64,000 nt of DNA from JACVRW01 sp034664125 (GTDB lineage Bacteria > Actinomycetota > Thermoleophilia > Solirubrobacterales > Thermoleophilaceae), in contig JAXDIG010000029.1 of the NCBI GenBank assembly GCA_034664125.1, positions 38,960-102,959 of the forward strand, written 5' to 3'. The number at the start of each line of letters is the position of its first letter. Within the stretch, counting starts at the first letter, position 1. Below, piece by piece: positions 48,884 through 57,642 of the stretch. The notes beneath the pieces are model-generated. The model saw only the letters and a program-made list of their open reading frames with translations, was not told where the DNA came from and searched no databases. The position numbers and the translations under genes are program-made.

Positions 48884-48915
48884 GGACGGCTGTATAAGAC
48901 ACGTGTAGGAGGGCG

Positions 48916-48921
48916 TAGCAT
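48916..48921 (+). promoter_or_regulatory. -10 box of the DUF2630 gene
   Basis: TAGCAT ends 7 nt before ATG 48929. Confidence 0.5.
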
Positions 48922-48928
48922 CCCGGCG

Positions 48929-49183
48929 ATGAGCGACGAGAGCATCGCTGCCCGGATCGAACGCCTGGTCGACGAGGAGCACGCCCTGCGCGACCGCGAG
49001 CAGGCCGACGCCGCCGACCCGGACGGCCTGGAGGCGGACCGCGAGCGCCTGCGCTCCGTGGAGGTGGAGCTGGACCGCTGCTGGGACCTGCTCCGCCAGC
49101 GCCGGGCATTCCGCGACGCCGGAACGGACCCCGAGCAGGCCCACGTGCGCGACGCCGAAACCGTGGAGCGCTACCAGCAGTAG
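48929..49183 (+). CDS. DUF2630 family protein
   Basis: This 84-residue helical protein matches the actinobacterial DUF2630 family: SIAARIERLVDEEHALRDRE at the start, LRSVEVELDRCWDLLRQRRA in the middle and VRDAETVERYQQ at the end. The function is unknown. It is probably a two-helix antiparallel coiled-coil. It is divergent from the GNAT pair and convergent with the ABC permease. Confidence 0.88.
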   Translation: MSDESIAARIERLVDEEHALRDREQADAADPDGLEADRERLRSVEVELDRCWDLLRQRRAFRDAGTDPEQAHVRDAETVERYQQ

Positions 49184-49203
49184 CGCCGCTCGGGAGCCGC
49201 GAC

Positions 49204-51870
49204 TCAGATGTCGCGCAGCTCCTCGATCGCCGGCCTGCGCAGCGCCCGGAGCGTGAGCCCCCCGGCGGAGGCGACGGCGGCGACCGCGAGCGAGGCGACG
49301 ACGCCCAGGTAGCCCCACGGGACCGCAAGGGCATCCGGCGGCGGGTCGAAGACGCCGGTCAGCACCTTGACGAGCATGGTGGAGATGGCACCGGCGCTGA
49401 CGGCACCGAGCACGAGGCCACCCGCGGTCACGAAGGCGGACTCGCCCCAGACGAAGCCCCCGAGCTGCCGGGGCGTGGCGCCCAGGGCGCTCGCGATCGC
49501 AAAGGACCGGCGGCGCTCGTGGAAGCCGAGCCCCAGCGTCAGGCCGCTCGCCGCGACGGCCAGCAGCAGAGCGAAAGCCAGCTCGACCTTGGTGAGCCCC
49601 GACAGCTCGACGGCGGTCAGGTTCGAGCCGACCAGCTTGCGCGAGTTGGTGATGTCCGTGACCTTGGCGGAGGTGCCGACGGCCTGGCGCACGCGGCTTG
49701 ACACCGCGGCCGGGCTGGTGCCGTCGGTCTGCACGAGGAACGTGCCGACGGCGTCGCTGCCCGTGGCCTTCGCCACGTAGGAGGCGTTGGCGACCAGGAA
49801 CGAGTCGGTCGGGGCCGTCGGGAACTCCTTGGCAACCCCCGCGTAGTGGAACGGGACCGTGGTGAACCGCTTGGTCACGCCGTTCTGCAGCCGCAGGCGC
49901 AGCGGGTCCCCAGGATGCAGCTGGAAGTCCTTGACGGTTTCGGCGCTTACCAGCACCGAGTCGGGCCGCGCCGCCAGCTGGGTCATCAGCTGCTTCGCGC
50001 CGCCCCCGGCGAACCAGGCGTCCTGCAGCTTGCCGGCGGCACCGATCGTCCCCGGTCGCACGCCATAGAGGTCCTGGAGGTCGGCGCCCACGTAGGCGAA
50101 GCGGTGCTGGAGCGGCTCGACGCTGCGCACGCCCCGCACGCTCTGGATTTTCGCGGCGCCCGCCGGTCCCACCTGTACGCCGGGCGACTCGGTGACGGTC
50201 ACGTCCGCGCCGTTGGTCAGCCGGGCGTCGACCTCGGCCTGCTGGCGGTAGGTCGAGTTGAAGACGGCGGTCGACGCCGCGAAGGCGGCGGTCAGCGCCA
50301 CGAGCGTGACCGCGCGCGCGAGCAGGCGGCGCTGGCGCCCCATGGTCGCGGTGACGGTCGGCGACAGCTCCCCGGCAATCGGGTGCAGCAGCCTGCTGAG
50401 CGGGCGCCGACCGCGTGCGAGCGCGAGGTCGGCCAGCCGGTAGGCCAGCAGACCTATGCCGATCCACCCGAGCGCGGGCGCGAGCAGGGCGTACCAGTTG
50501 ACCGAAACCTGCGGAAGCCCTTCGGGGGCGAGCACCAGCGAGTATCCGTTGCGGGAGGCCTGCCAGTACACGAGACCCGCTGCCGCCAGGGCCATGAAGT
50601 CGAGCCCGTAGCGCGCCCACCACGGTGGCCGGTCCGTGCGTCCGATCTCACGGCGCTGGCCCGCCACGCTCAGGCTGCGGGCGTCGCGCCACGCGGGCAC
50701 CGCGATCGCCCCGGCAGCGATGCCCAGGCCAACGACGGCGGCCCCGCCGGCCCACAGCACGGCCGCCAGCGGACCGGCTCCGAAGCTCGCCCCGCCGAGC
50801 GCCAGCTGACCGATCAGCAGCGCGGCCGCCAGGCCGGCCACGACGCCGGCGCCGCCGGCGAGCGCCGTCTCCGCCGACGCGAGGTACAGCAGCTGGCGCA
50901 CCGACGCGCCGCGCGTACGCAGCAGCGCGGCGTCGCGGCGGCGACGATCGGCCCCGGCCGCGGCGATCGAGGCCGTGATCAGGCCCGCGATGATCGCGCC
51001 GGGGACGGCAAGGAAGAGGAAGAGCAGCTGGGCGTAGAGCGCGTCGGAGCGGGCCTTGTCGAGTGCCGATCCGAGGTTGTCGCCCACCAGCCCGCCTCCT
51101 GCCAGGCGCGTCTCGAGATTGCGGGCCTGGCCCGAAACCTGTGTGAAGGCGGCGGATGGGCTTCCCGGAAGGGCATGGGAGAGCACGGCGTGGACCTGGG
51201 TGCGGATCAGGTCCGGGCGGGCGGCCTGGAGCGGCGCCTCGACGCGCGCGAACGTGCCGGCCGGCAGCAGGATGACGTTGTCCGGCGGCGCCTGCGCCTG
51301 GGCACCGACGGGCGCGCCCACCTTCTGGAAGAAGGAGTCCGCCTGGGGCAGGTCGACGACCCCGTCCACGCGTACCTTGGCGGGGGCGAGGCCGGGTCGC
51401 CCGATCGCGACCGTGTCGCCCGGCTTGGCGCGCAGGTTGGCGGCGGTCTGCTGCGCGAGCAGCACTCCGGTGCCGTTGCCGGACAGGCTGCGCAGCTCGC
51501 CGGGGAAGGTTGCCGAGTAGCGGTCCGGCAGGCCGATCACCTTGCCCGGCCCGGTCTTCTGGGTCGTGCCGGCGGTGGTCGTCTGCAACCCGTTGGTCGG
51601 AGCGAACACGACCGGCAGCGCATGCTGCACCGACGGGAAGGCGCGCACGTCGTGCAGCACCGTGCTGGGCTTGGCGCCCGGCTGGGCTTCGACCTGCCAG
51701 TCGACGGCCACCCGCTGTGTCGCCCGCTGGGTCATCTTCGACGTGGTCGAGGAGAGGAACGTGCCGACCGAGGCAAGCAGCGCGACGCCGACCGCCACGC
51801 CGATCGCGGTCGCAACCACCCGCCCGCGCCGGTGCGCGAGCAACCCTCGCAGCCAGCTCAGCGCGACCAT
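49204..51870 (-). CDS. ABC transporter permease, MacB/FtsX type, two FtsX domains
   Basis: The 888-residue membrane protein has a first transmembrane helix near residues 18-40 (VVATAIGVAVGVALLASVGT), a large extracytoplasmic domain, three helices with LLFLFLAVPGAIIAGLITAS, then a central segment. A second FtsX domain has helices around 510-535 and 770-880. This layout is that of lipoprotein or peptide exporters of the LolCDE/MacB kind. It overlaps the first ATPase gene by 13 bp. Confidence 0.9.
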   Translation of the reverse strand: MVALSWLRGLLAHRRGRVVATAIGVAVGVALLASVGTFLSSTTSKMTQRATQRVAVDWQVEAQPGAKPSTVLHDVRAFPSVQHALPVVFAPTNGLQTTTAGTTQKTGPGKVIGLPDRYSATFPGELRSLSGNGTGVLLAQQTAANLRAKPGDTVAIGRPGLAPAKVRVDGVVDLPQADSFFQKVGAPVGAQAQAPPDNVILLPAGTFARVEAPLQAARPDLIRTQVHAVLSHALPGSPSAAFTQVSGQARNLETRLAGGGLVGDNLGSALDKARSDALYAQLLFLFLAVPGAIIAGLITASIAAAGADRRRRDAALLRTRGASVRQLLYLASAETALAGGAGVVAGLAAALLIGQLALGGASFGAGPLAAVLWAGGAAVVGLGIAAGAIAVPAWRDARSLSVAGQRREIGRTDRPPWWARYGLDFMALAAAGLVYWQASRNGYSLVLAPEGLPQVSVNWYALLAPALGWIGIGLLAYRLADLALARGRRPLSRLLHPIAGELSPTVTATMGRQRRLLARAVTLVALTAAFAASTAVFNSTYRQQAEVDARLTNGADVTVTESPGVQVGPAGAAKIQSVRGVRSVEPLQHRFAYVGADLQDLYGVRPGTIGAAGKLQDAWFAGGGAKQLMTQLAARPDSVLVSAETVKDFQLHPGDPLRLRLQNGVTKRFTTVPFHYAGVAKEFPTAPTDSFLVANASYVAKATGSDAVGTFLVQTDGTSPAAVSSRVRQAVGTSAKVTDITNSRKLVGSNLTAVELSGLTKVELAFALLLAVAASGLTLGLGFHERRRSFAIASALGATPRQLGGFVWGESAFVTAGGLVLGAVSAGAISTMLVKVLTGVFDPPPDALAVPWGYLGVVASLAVAAVASAGGLTLRALRRPAIEELRDI

Positions 51871-52538
51871 GCCGCCTCCCGTCCGGCCACCAGGCGCCCG
51901 CCGTGCATGTCCCAGCGGATCGGCAGGCGCTCGGCGATCGCGGGATCGTGGGTCGAGAGGACGATCGCCGCGCCCGCGTGATCGGCGGCGGCCAGCAGCA
52001 CCTCGACCACCTCAGCGCCGGTCGCGCGGTCGAGCTGGCCGGTGGGCTCGTCGGCGAGGATCAGCCGCGCCTCGCCGGCCAGCGCGCGCGCTACGGCCAC
52101 GCGCTGCGCCTGTCCACCGGAGATCTCCTCGGGCAGCTTGTCGCCGAGGTCGTCGAGTGCCACGAGCTCGAGCGAACGCGCGGCAGCGACCAGCGCCGCC
52201 TCGTGGTCCTGTCCGCCGAGGACCAGCGGCAGCGCCACGTTCTCGAGCACGGTAAGAGGGGGGAGGAGGCTCGGGCCCTGGAACACCACCGCAACCGGTC
52301 CGGGCCTCAGCGCGGCACGGCCGCCGAGCGCGGGCCAGCTGACGGAGCCGACCGACGGCTCGTCCAGCCCGGCCATCAAGTGCAGAAGGGTGGACTTGCC
52401 CGACCCCGACGGCCCGACGAGGGCGACGCGCTCGCCCGAGCGGACCTCGCAGTCCACCGGCTGCAGGCCGACCGTCGCGGTAGGTCCCGCGCCGTAGGTC
52501 CGCCCAGCCCCCTGGCAGCTGACGAGCGGTTCGCTCAC
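51858..52538 (-). CDS. ABC transporter ATPase (LolD/MacB type), first
   Basis: This is a 226-residue nucleotide-binding subunit. Walker A is GPSGSGKST, the Q-loop is VVFQGPSLLPPLTVLENV, the signature is ISGGQAQRVAVARAL, Walker B is LILADEPTGQLD and the switch is STHDP. It is co-translated with the second ATPase (GTGA) and the permease. Two different ATPases for one permease gene suggests a heterodimeric ATPase pair. Confidence 0.94.
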   Translation of the reverse strand: MSEPLVSCQGAGRTYGAGPTATVGLQPVDCEVRSGERVALVGPSGSGKSTLLHLMAGLDEPSVGSVSWPALGGRAALRPGPVAVVFQGPSLLPPLTVLENVALPLVLGGQDHEAALVAAARSLELVALDDLGDKLPEEISGGQAQRVAVARALAGEARLILADEPTGQLDRATGAEVVEVLLAAADHAGAAIVLSTHDPAIAERLPIRWDMHGGRLVAGREAAWSR

Positions 52539-53200
52539 TGCTCCACCTTTCCGTCGCGCAGTCGCACCGTCTGGTCGGCCTGATCGGCGATAGCCGGATC
52601 GTGGGTGGCCACGAGGATGCCGGCGCCCGCCTGGGCGTGCTCGCGCAGGAGGTCGAGCACGCGCGCGGCGTTCGCGTCGTCGAGCTCGCCGGTGGGCTCG
52701 TCCGCGAGCACCAGCGCCGGGTCGTTGGCGAGCGCGACGGCCAGCCCGGCGCGCGCCAGCTCGCCGCCGGAGAGCTCGCGCGGCTGCGCTCGCATGCGCT
52801 TGGTCAGGCCGACACGCTCCAGGATCGCCTCTCTCCTGGCCGCGGCGTTCGCGCCGTCCCCGAGCCGCTGGGCCAGAGCCACGTTGGCGTCGACGCTCAG
52901 GTGCCCGACGAGGTTTGCCTGCTGGTAGAGCACGCCCACCAACCGCGCGCGAAGCGCGGCCCGGTCGGCCTCCGGACGGCGGCTGATGCGCTGGCCGTCG
53001 ATCGTCACCGTGCCGCCGTCGGGCTCGTCCAGCCCGGCGAGACAGGCGAGTAGCGTCGACTTGCCGGAGCCCGACGGGCCCGTGACGGCCACGAGCTGTC
53101 CGGCGTCGAGCGTCAGCGACACGCCCTGTAGCGCGAGCGTCTCGTCGTCGCCCGCGTGGAAGAAGCGGTAGAGCCTGTCCGCCTCCAGGACGACGGTCAT
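52535..53200 (-). CDS. ABC transporter ATPase (LolD/MacB type), second
   Basis: This is a 221-residue nucleotide-binding subunit. Walker A is GPSGSGKST, the Q-loop is LYQQANLVGHLSVDANVAL, Walker B is LVLADEPTGELDD and the switch is ATHDP. The signature reads LSGGELARAGLAVAL, with Leu-Ala in place of the usual Gln-Arg, so one ATP site may be weak. ATG 53200 overlaps the lipoprotein stop (ATGA). GTG 53209 is a possible earlier start. Confidence 0.93.
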   Translation of the reverse strand: MTVVLEADRLYRFFHAGDDETLALQGVSLTLDAGQLVAVTGPSGSGKSTLLACLAGLDEPDGGTVTIDGQRISRRPEADRAALRARLVGVLYQQANLVGHLSVDANVALAQRLGDGANAAARREAILERVGLTKRMRAQPRELSGGELARAGLAVALANDPALVLADEPTGELDDANAARVLDLLREHAQAGAGILVATHDPAIADQADQTVRLRDGKVEQ

Positions 53201-53742
53201 CCCACCCACCTCAGCGAGTCGGTCACGATCTTCCAGGGGTCGACGTTGTCGGCGCCCTTGGGGCCCGACAGGGTCACCACCGCCTCACGGCCGTTGTGGA
53301 AGAAGAGGTAGCGCTCGACGGCATTGGTGCGGGTCTTGCCCGTCACCGGGTCCTTCTTGGCCGCGGCGAGGTACGTGATCCGCACGGCCTTGCCTGACCT
53401 GCGGTCAACCGTGCTCACGTGCGCCCCCTTTGGAAGCGCGGTGCCCTTGACGGACGCGGCGGAGGGCGGCGCGCCGGCCTTGTGCTCCTCCAAGCGGATC
53501 GAGTTCAGCTTGTCGCTGAAGGTGACCGCGCCCCCCGTGGTCGAGCGGCCCCAGCCCTCGGGCACCTTGACCGAGAAGCCGGTTCCCGGCGCGCGGTAGG
53601 CGACGAACACCTGGTTGTCCGGGATGTCGCCCGCGGGGCTGACCTCGGCGGTGTTGGGATTGACGCTCTTGGCACTCTGGCCGCAGCCCGCGACCAGCAT
53701 CAGGACCGCTGCCAGGCCCAACAGACGTCTGCGATTGCTCAT
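53197..53742 (-). CDS. exported lipoprotein of the ABC cluster
   Basis: The 181-residue protein has an N-terminal signal with the lipobox LMLVAGCGQ (lipidated Cys20). The mature part has VAYRAPGTGFSVKVPEGWGR and ERYLFFHNGREAVVTLSGPKGADNVDPWKIVTDSLRW, a PsbP/LpqN-like fold often found in actinobacterial lipoproteins. It is first in the operon lipoprotein-ATPase-ATPase-permease and divergent from a two-component system. Confidence 0.86.
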   Translation of the reverse strand: MSNRRRLLGLAAVLMLVAGCGQSAKSVNPNTAEVSPAGDIPDNQVFVAYRAPGTGFSVKVPEGWGRSTTGGAVTFSDKLNSIRLEEHKAGAPPSAASVKGTALPKGAHVSTVDRRSGKAVRITYLAAAKKDPVTGKTRTNAVERYLFFHNGREAVVTLSGPKGADNVDPWKIVTDSLRWVG

Positions 53743-53749
53743 GGCGACG

Positions 53750-53755
53750 ACCGTA
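53750..53755 (-). promoter_or_regulatory. -10 box of the lipoprotein/ABC operon
   Basis: TACGGT on the minus strand ends 7 nt before ATG 53742. Confidence 0.5.
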
Positions 53756-53784
53756 GGTGGTGCGGGTCAACGGCCCGCCACGGG

Positions 53785-53802
53785 CAGGTCAGCGCCAGGT
53801 CA
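53785..53802 (+). promoter_or_regulatory. tandem heptamer, likely response regulator site
   Basis: CAGGTCA is repeated exactly with a GCGC spacer (53785-53791 and 53796-53802), an 11-bp step as seen for OmpR/PhoP-type regulators. It lies between the divergent lipoprotein and response regulator promoters and could control both. Confidence 0.55.
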
Positions 53803-53832
53803 AACTTTCGCGCTGGGGGGCGATGCGCCCGC

Positions 53833-53838
53833 TACGGT
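53833..53838 (+). promoter_or_regulatory. -10 box of the response regulator gene at 53845
   Basis: TACGGT ends 6 nt before ATG 53845. The same hexamer serves the divergent lipoprotein gene. Confidence 0.5.
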
Positions 53839-53844
53839 GGCCGC

Positions 53845-54522
53845 ATGGACCTGCCCGGCATCCTCCTGGTGGAGGACGACGAGGCGATCGCCTCGGGGCT
53901 TGTCCGGGTCCTCGACAGCCAGGGGTACGCCGTTCAGCGGCTGGCTCGGGGCGGTCCGGCCCCCGCCGCCGCTGTGGGCGACATCGGGCTCGTCATCCTC
54001 GACCTCGGGCTTCCGGACGTCGACGGCATCGACGTGTGCCGCAAGCTGCGAGCGGCGCGGCCGGAGCTGGCGATCCTGATCCTCTCGGCGCGCGACCAGG
54101 AGCTCGACGTCGTCGCCGGACTCGACGCCGGCGCCGACGACTACCTGGTCAAGCCGTTCAGGCTGTCCGAGCTGCTGGCACGGGTCAGGGCCCATCTGCG
54201 CCGGGCCGCGGAGGCGGCCCCCGACGATCGCGCCGCGCCGTTGCGCGCCGGTGAGCTGCGCGTCGACCTCGGAGCCCGGCGTGCCTGGCGCGGGGACGAG
54301 GAGCTCGTGCTGCGCCCCAAGGAGTTCGACCTGCTCGCGCTGCTGGTCGCCGAGGCCGGGCGCGTCGTGACTCGCGAGCGGATCATCCGCGAGGTCTGGG
54401 ACACGGACTGGATGGGCTCGACCAAGACGCTCGACACCCACATCCTCGGCCTGCGCCAGAAGATCGGCACCGGCGCGATCGCGACCCTGCGCGGGGTCGG
54501 CTACCGGCTCGAGGACTCATGA
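53845..54522 (+). CDS. OmpR/PhoB-family response regulator
   Basis: The 225-residue protein has a receiver domain with acidic pocket LLVEDDEAIA, phospho-acceptor Asp53 in VILDLGLPD, SARDQELD and the conserved lysine in DDYLVKPF. The C-terminal winged helix reads LRPKEFDLLALLVAEAGRVVTRERII to KTLDTHILGLRQKIG and GVGYRLED. It is co-translated with a histidine kinase (ATGA). It probably regulates the divergent ABC operon. Confidence 0.95.
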   Translation: MDLPGILLVEDDEAIASGLVRVLDSQGYAVQRLARGGPAPAAAVGDIGLVILDLGLPDVDGIDVCRKLRAARPELAILILSARDQELDVVAGLDAGADDYLVKPFRLSELLARVRAHLRRAAEAAPDDRAAPLRAGELRVDLGARRAWRGDEELVLRPKEFDLLALLVAEAGRVVTRERIIREVWDTDWMGSTKTLDTHILGLRQKIGTGAIATLRGVGYRLEDS

Positions 54523-55793
54523 GGAGGCGACTGGTGCTGGCCATCGCCGGCGTCGCGACGGGGGCGGTGGTGCTGTTCGCGATCCCGCTCGGGGTGGTGC
54601 TCCAGCGGTCGCATCGCGACGAGGAGCTCCTGCGCCTCCAGCGCGACGCCGTGGCCGCCACGCGCACGATCGACCTCAGCACGGCTTCCAGCGACCCGGT
54701 GGAGCTGCCTCCCAGCACGGACGCGCTCGCGGTCTACGATCGCTCCGGCCGGCGCGTGGCCGGACGCGGTCCGGCGCGGGCCGACCCGTTGGTCCGCAGG
54801 GTCCTGCGCGGTGGGCGCCTGGCCGGGGGCACGAGCGAGAACCGGCTGACCGTCGCCGTCCCGCTGCTCTCCGGAGAGCGGCCTGTGGGCGTCGTGCGCG
54901 CGAGCCGCAGCGACGCCGCGGCCGCCGACAAGGACAGGCGCTCGTGGCTGGCGCTGGGCGGCCTGGCACTCGGTGTGGTGGCCGTCGCCTGCGGGGCGGC
55001 GCTCGTGCTCGGCCGGCGGCTGGCCGAGCCGCTCGAACGCCTCGCGCAGGCGGCGCGCCGGCTCGGAAGCGGCGACTTCGGCGTGCGCGCGCCGCGCGCG
55101 GGCGTGCCCGAGGTGGACGCCGTCGGAGAAGCTCTCGACGCGAGCGCCGAGCGCCTGCACCAGCTCGTGACGCGCGAGCGTGCCTTCACCGCCGATGCGT
55201 CACACCAGCTGCGCACGCCGCTCGCGGCGCTCAAGCTCGAGCTCGAGGCGCTGGAGCTGCGCGGCGGCTCCTCGGAGGAGTCGAGCGCCGCCCTCGCCCA
55301 GGTCGCGCGCCTTCAGGCGACGGTGGACACGCTGCTGGCCGTCGCCCGCGACGCCCCGCGGCGCGCGGAAGCCGCCGACGTCGTTTCCCTGTTCGACGAG
55401 CTGGGCGAGCGCTGGCGCGGGGCGCTGGCGGAGCAGGCCCGCCCCCTGCGCATCGAGACGCCCCCGCCGGGATGGATGGTGAACGCTTCCGGTCAGGTCG
55501 CGCTGGAGATCCTGGACGTGCTGATCGACAACGCCTGCCGGCACGGCGGCGGGCAGGTGACGCTGCGGGCGCGTGACGTGCGGGAGTGGGTGGCGATCGA
55601 CGTAGAGGACGAGGGGGAGGGCTTCAGCGGCGACCCCCACGAGGCGTTCGGCCGGCGCTCGGGGTCGGACGGGGGCGCGGGCATCGGCCTGGCGCTAGCC
55701 CGCTCGCTGGCTGTCGCGGAGGCGGGCAGCCTCAGCGTAAGTCGCCCGCGCCCGCACCCGGTTCTGACGCTTCTGCTGCCGCGCGCGCGGTAG
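54519..55793 (+). CDS. sensor histidine kinase partner of the 53845 regulator
   Basis: The 424-residue membrane kinase has helices near residues 8-30 and about 147-168, with a short extracytoplasmic sensor between. A HAMP-like linker and HisKA follow, with phospho-His in TADASHQLRTPLAALK. The HATPase domain has DNACRHGGG (N box), DVEDEGEGFSG (G1) and GGAGIGLALARSLA (G2). The ADASHQLRTPL form with Gln after His is typical of an actinobacterial group. Confidence 0.94.
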   Translation: MRRRLVLAIAGVATGAVVLFAIPLGVVLQRSHRDEELLRLQRDAVAATRTIDLSTASSDPVELPPSTDALAVYDRSGRRVAGRGPARADPLVRRVLRGGRLAGGTSENRLTVAVPLLSGERPVGVVRASRSDAAAADKDRRSWLALGGLALGVVAVACGAALVLGRRLAEPLERLAQAARRLGSGDFGVRAPRAGVPEVDAVGEALDASAERLHQLVTRERAFTADASHQLRTPLAALKLELEALELRGGSSEESSAALAQVARLQATVDTLLAVARDAPRRAEAADVVSLFDELGERWRGALAEQARPLRIETPPPGWMVNASGQVALEILDVLIDNACRHGGGQVTLRARDVREWVAIDVEDEGEGFSGDPHEAFGRRSGSDGGAGIGLALARSLAVAEAGSLSVSRPRPHPVLTLLLPRAR

Positions 55794-55811
55794 CCCCGCT
55801 CGAAAGCACAA

Positions 55812-55831
55812 ACGGCCCCGAACGGGACCGT
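55812..55831. terminator. imperfect hairpin between convergent kinase and PepSY genes
   Basis: ACGGCCCC and GGGACCGT pair with one mismatch over GAAC. It has no T-run, so it is a weak candidate for a bidirectional terminator. Confidence 0.35.
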
Positions 55832-55867
55832 CTGCGCGAACCGCGGTCGGGCATCCGAGCCGAAACC

Positions 55868-56233
55868 TCAGTCCTGGTGGCCGCTCTCGTGGTCGCCACC
55901 CTGTTCGTGGCCGCCACCCTGGTCGCCGTCGGCGGCCGAGTTGATGACGTTGAAGCTCTTGTCCAGGTGAACGTCGACCTGGCTGCCGTCTGCCTGCGTG
56001 ACCTCGACCTCGTACGCGCCTTCCTCGTCGCCGGCCTCGGTCCCGGTGACCTTGCCGCCGCCGGTGTGGTCCAGCGCGACAGCCTTCGCGCGATCGAGCG
56101 CCGCTCCGGTGATGGCCTTGTCGGTCTTGTTGTCGTCGCCGCCGCCCGTCGCTCCGGCGATGGCTGCGCCACCGACCGCCAGCGCGACGATCGCGACCGC
56201 CGCGATGACGGCGCCCTTGATCTTGTTCCTCAT
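55868..56233 (-). CDS. membrane-anchored PepSY domain protein
   Basis: The 121-residue protein has an N-terminal membrane segment (residues about 7-27, GAVIAAVAIVALAVGGAAIA) and one PepSY domain (about 40-97): ALDRAKAVALDHTGGGKVTG, YEVEVTQADGSQVDVHLDKS. The last 20 residues are rich in His, Gly and Asp, which could bind metal. It is the last gene of a regulator-kinase-PepSY operon (overlap ATGA), so it may feed back on the kinase. Confidence 0.9.
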   Translation of the reverse strand: MRNKIKGAVIAAVAIVALAVGGAAIAGATGGGDDNKTDKAITGAALDRAKAVALDHTGGGKVTGTEAGDEEGAYEVEVTQADGSQVDVHLDKSFNVINSAADGDQGGGHEQGGDHESGHQD

Positions 56234-57642
56234 CGTGTTCCGTCTCCTGGTATCGGGTCGATCCCTTGTGACCGGGACGCTACGCCGGCCATATGAGATG
56301 ACCCTGAGGCGTCTCGCGGCCCGGCCGGGAGCCAGATCCGTACGGTCGCCCCGCCGCCCGGCACGATCTCCGCCCGGCCGCCGTGCCCCTCCGCGATCGC
56401 CCGGGCGATGGACAGCCCCAGGCCGGTGCCGTCCCGGGTGCGGGCCAGATCGCCCCTGGCGAAGCGCTCGAACGCGCGCTCGGCGAAGTCGGGGGTGAAG
56501 CCGGGGCCCTCGTCCGACACCTCGAGCTCCAGGCCGGACGCCGCGCCACGGGAGCGGAGCACGATCTCGCCCTGGCCATAGCGCAGCGCGTTGTCGACCA
56601 GGTTGCCGAGCGCCTGGCGCAGCCGCAGCTCGTCGGCGTACACGAGTCCGCCGTCACCGGCCTCGACTCGAATGGTGCGTCCGCGCTCGCTCGCGCGGTC
56701 GGCAAAGCGCCCGCGCACCCGGTCGAGCAGCTCGCCGAGGTCCAGCGATTCGGGCCGTACGGGCACGCCGGCCTCCGTCGCGCGGGCGATCACCAGCAGG
56801 TCCTCGGCCAGCTGCGCGAGGTGATCGCACTCCTCGACGGAGGCCACCAGCGCCTCATGCACCTGGGGGTCGTGTCCCCCGGCGCGCAGCGCCGCCTCGA
56901 GCTCGGCCTTGATGACCGCCACCGGGGTGCGCAGCTCGTGGCTCGCGTCGGCCACGAAGCGACGCTCGCGCTCGAACGAGCGGCCCAGGCGCTCCAGCAT
57001 CTCGTTGAGCGTCTCGCCCAGGCGGCGGACCTCGTCGTGCGCCGCGGGCAACGGCAGGCGCTCGTCCCCGCCGGCGAGCGAGACCTCCTGCGCGCGGCGG
57101 CGCATGGCCTCGACCGGTCGCAGCCCCGCGGAGGCGAGCGCGTAGCCGAGCAGGGACGCCAGGATGACGGCGATCGGACCGCCGATGGCGAAGGACGCCA
57201 CGACGTTGCCCAGCGTGTCGTCGCGGTCCTGCAGGGACTGGCCGACGGCGACCACCGAGCCGCCGCTGCCTTGCGCGAGCACCCGGGCGGTGCCCTCGAT
57301 GCCGGGCACCTTGCGTTCAACCAGGAGCTCCTCGCCGGCCGCCGCCCGCCGCGCCTCCGATCCGCCGAGGGCCGCGCCGCGGATTCCGCCGGAGGTGTCA
57401 CGTACGGTGCCGTCGGGCCTGAGCAGCTGGGCAAAGCCCTCCTCGGCGTCGCCGGCCGCGCCGGCCGACGCCGAGCTCGCCGCCAGGACGGCGCCGGCGC
57501 GCGAGTGCAGGCCGGCGGTGACGCTCTCGTCGAGGTCGGCCTTCAGCCGCAGGTAGACGAACAGGCCGGCTCCCGCGAGCACCAGCACCATGGCGACCGC
57601 GAACGCCGCGGTCAGCCGCACGCGGACGGGCAGCCGGCTCAC
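56230..57642 (-). CDS. sensor histidine kinase with HAMP
   Basis: The 470-residue protein has membrane helices at about 10-32 and 150-175 with an extracytoplasmic region between. HAMP spans about 175-230. HisKA has phospho-His in VADASHELRTPVAVIK, and the HATPase has NLVDNALRYGQG, VSDEGPGFTPDF and RDGTGLGLSIARAIA. It overlaps its regulator (GTGA) and the PepSY gene (ATGA). Confidence 0.95.
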   Translation of the reverse strand: MSRLPVRVRLTAAFAVAMVLVLAGAGLFVYLRLKADLDESVTAGLHSRAGAVLAASSASAGAAGDAEEGFAQLLRPDGTVRDTSGGIRGAALGGSEARRAAAGEELLVERKVPGIEGTARVLAQGSGGSVVAVGQSLQDRDDTLGNVVASFAIGGPIAVILASLLGYALASAGLRPVEAMRRRAQEVSLAGGDERLPLPAAHDEVRRLGETLNEMLERLGRSFERERRFVADASHELRTPVAVIKAELEAALRAGGHDPQVHEALVASVEECDHLAQLAEDLLVIARATEAGVPVRPESLDLGELLDRVRGRFADRASERGRTIRVEAGDGGLVYADELRLRQALGNLVDNALRYGQGEIVLRSRGAASGLELEVSDEGPGFTPDFAERAFERFARGDLARTRDGTGLGLSIARAIAEGHGGRAEIVPGGGATVRIWLPAGPRDASGSSHMAGVASRSQGIDPIPGDGTR

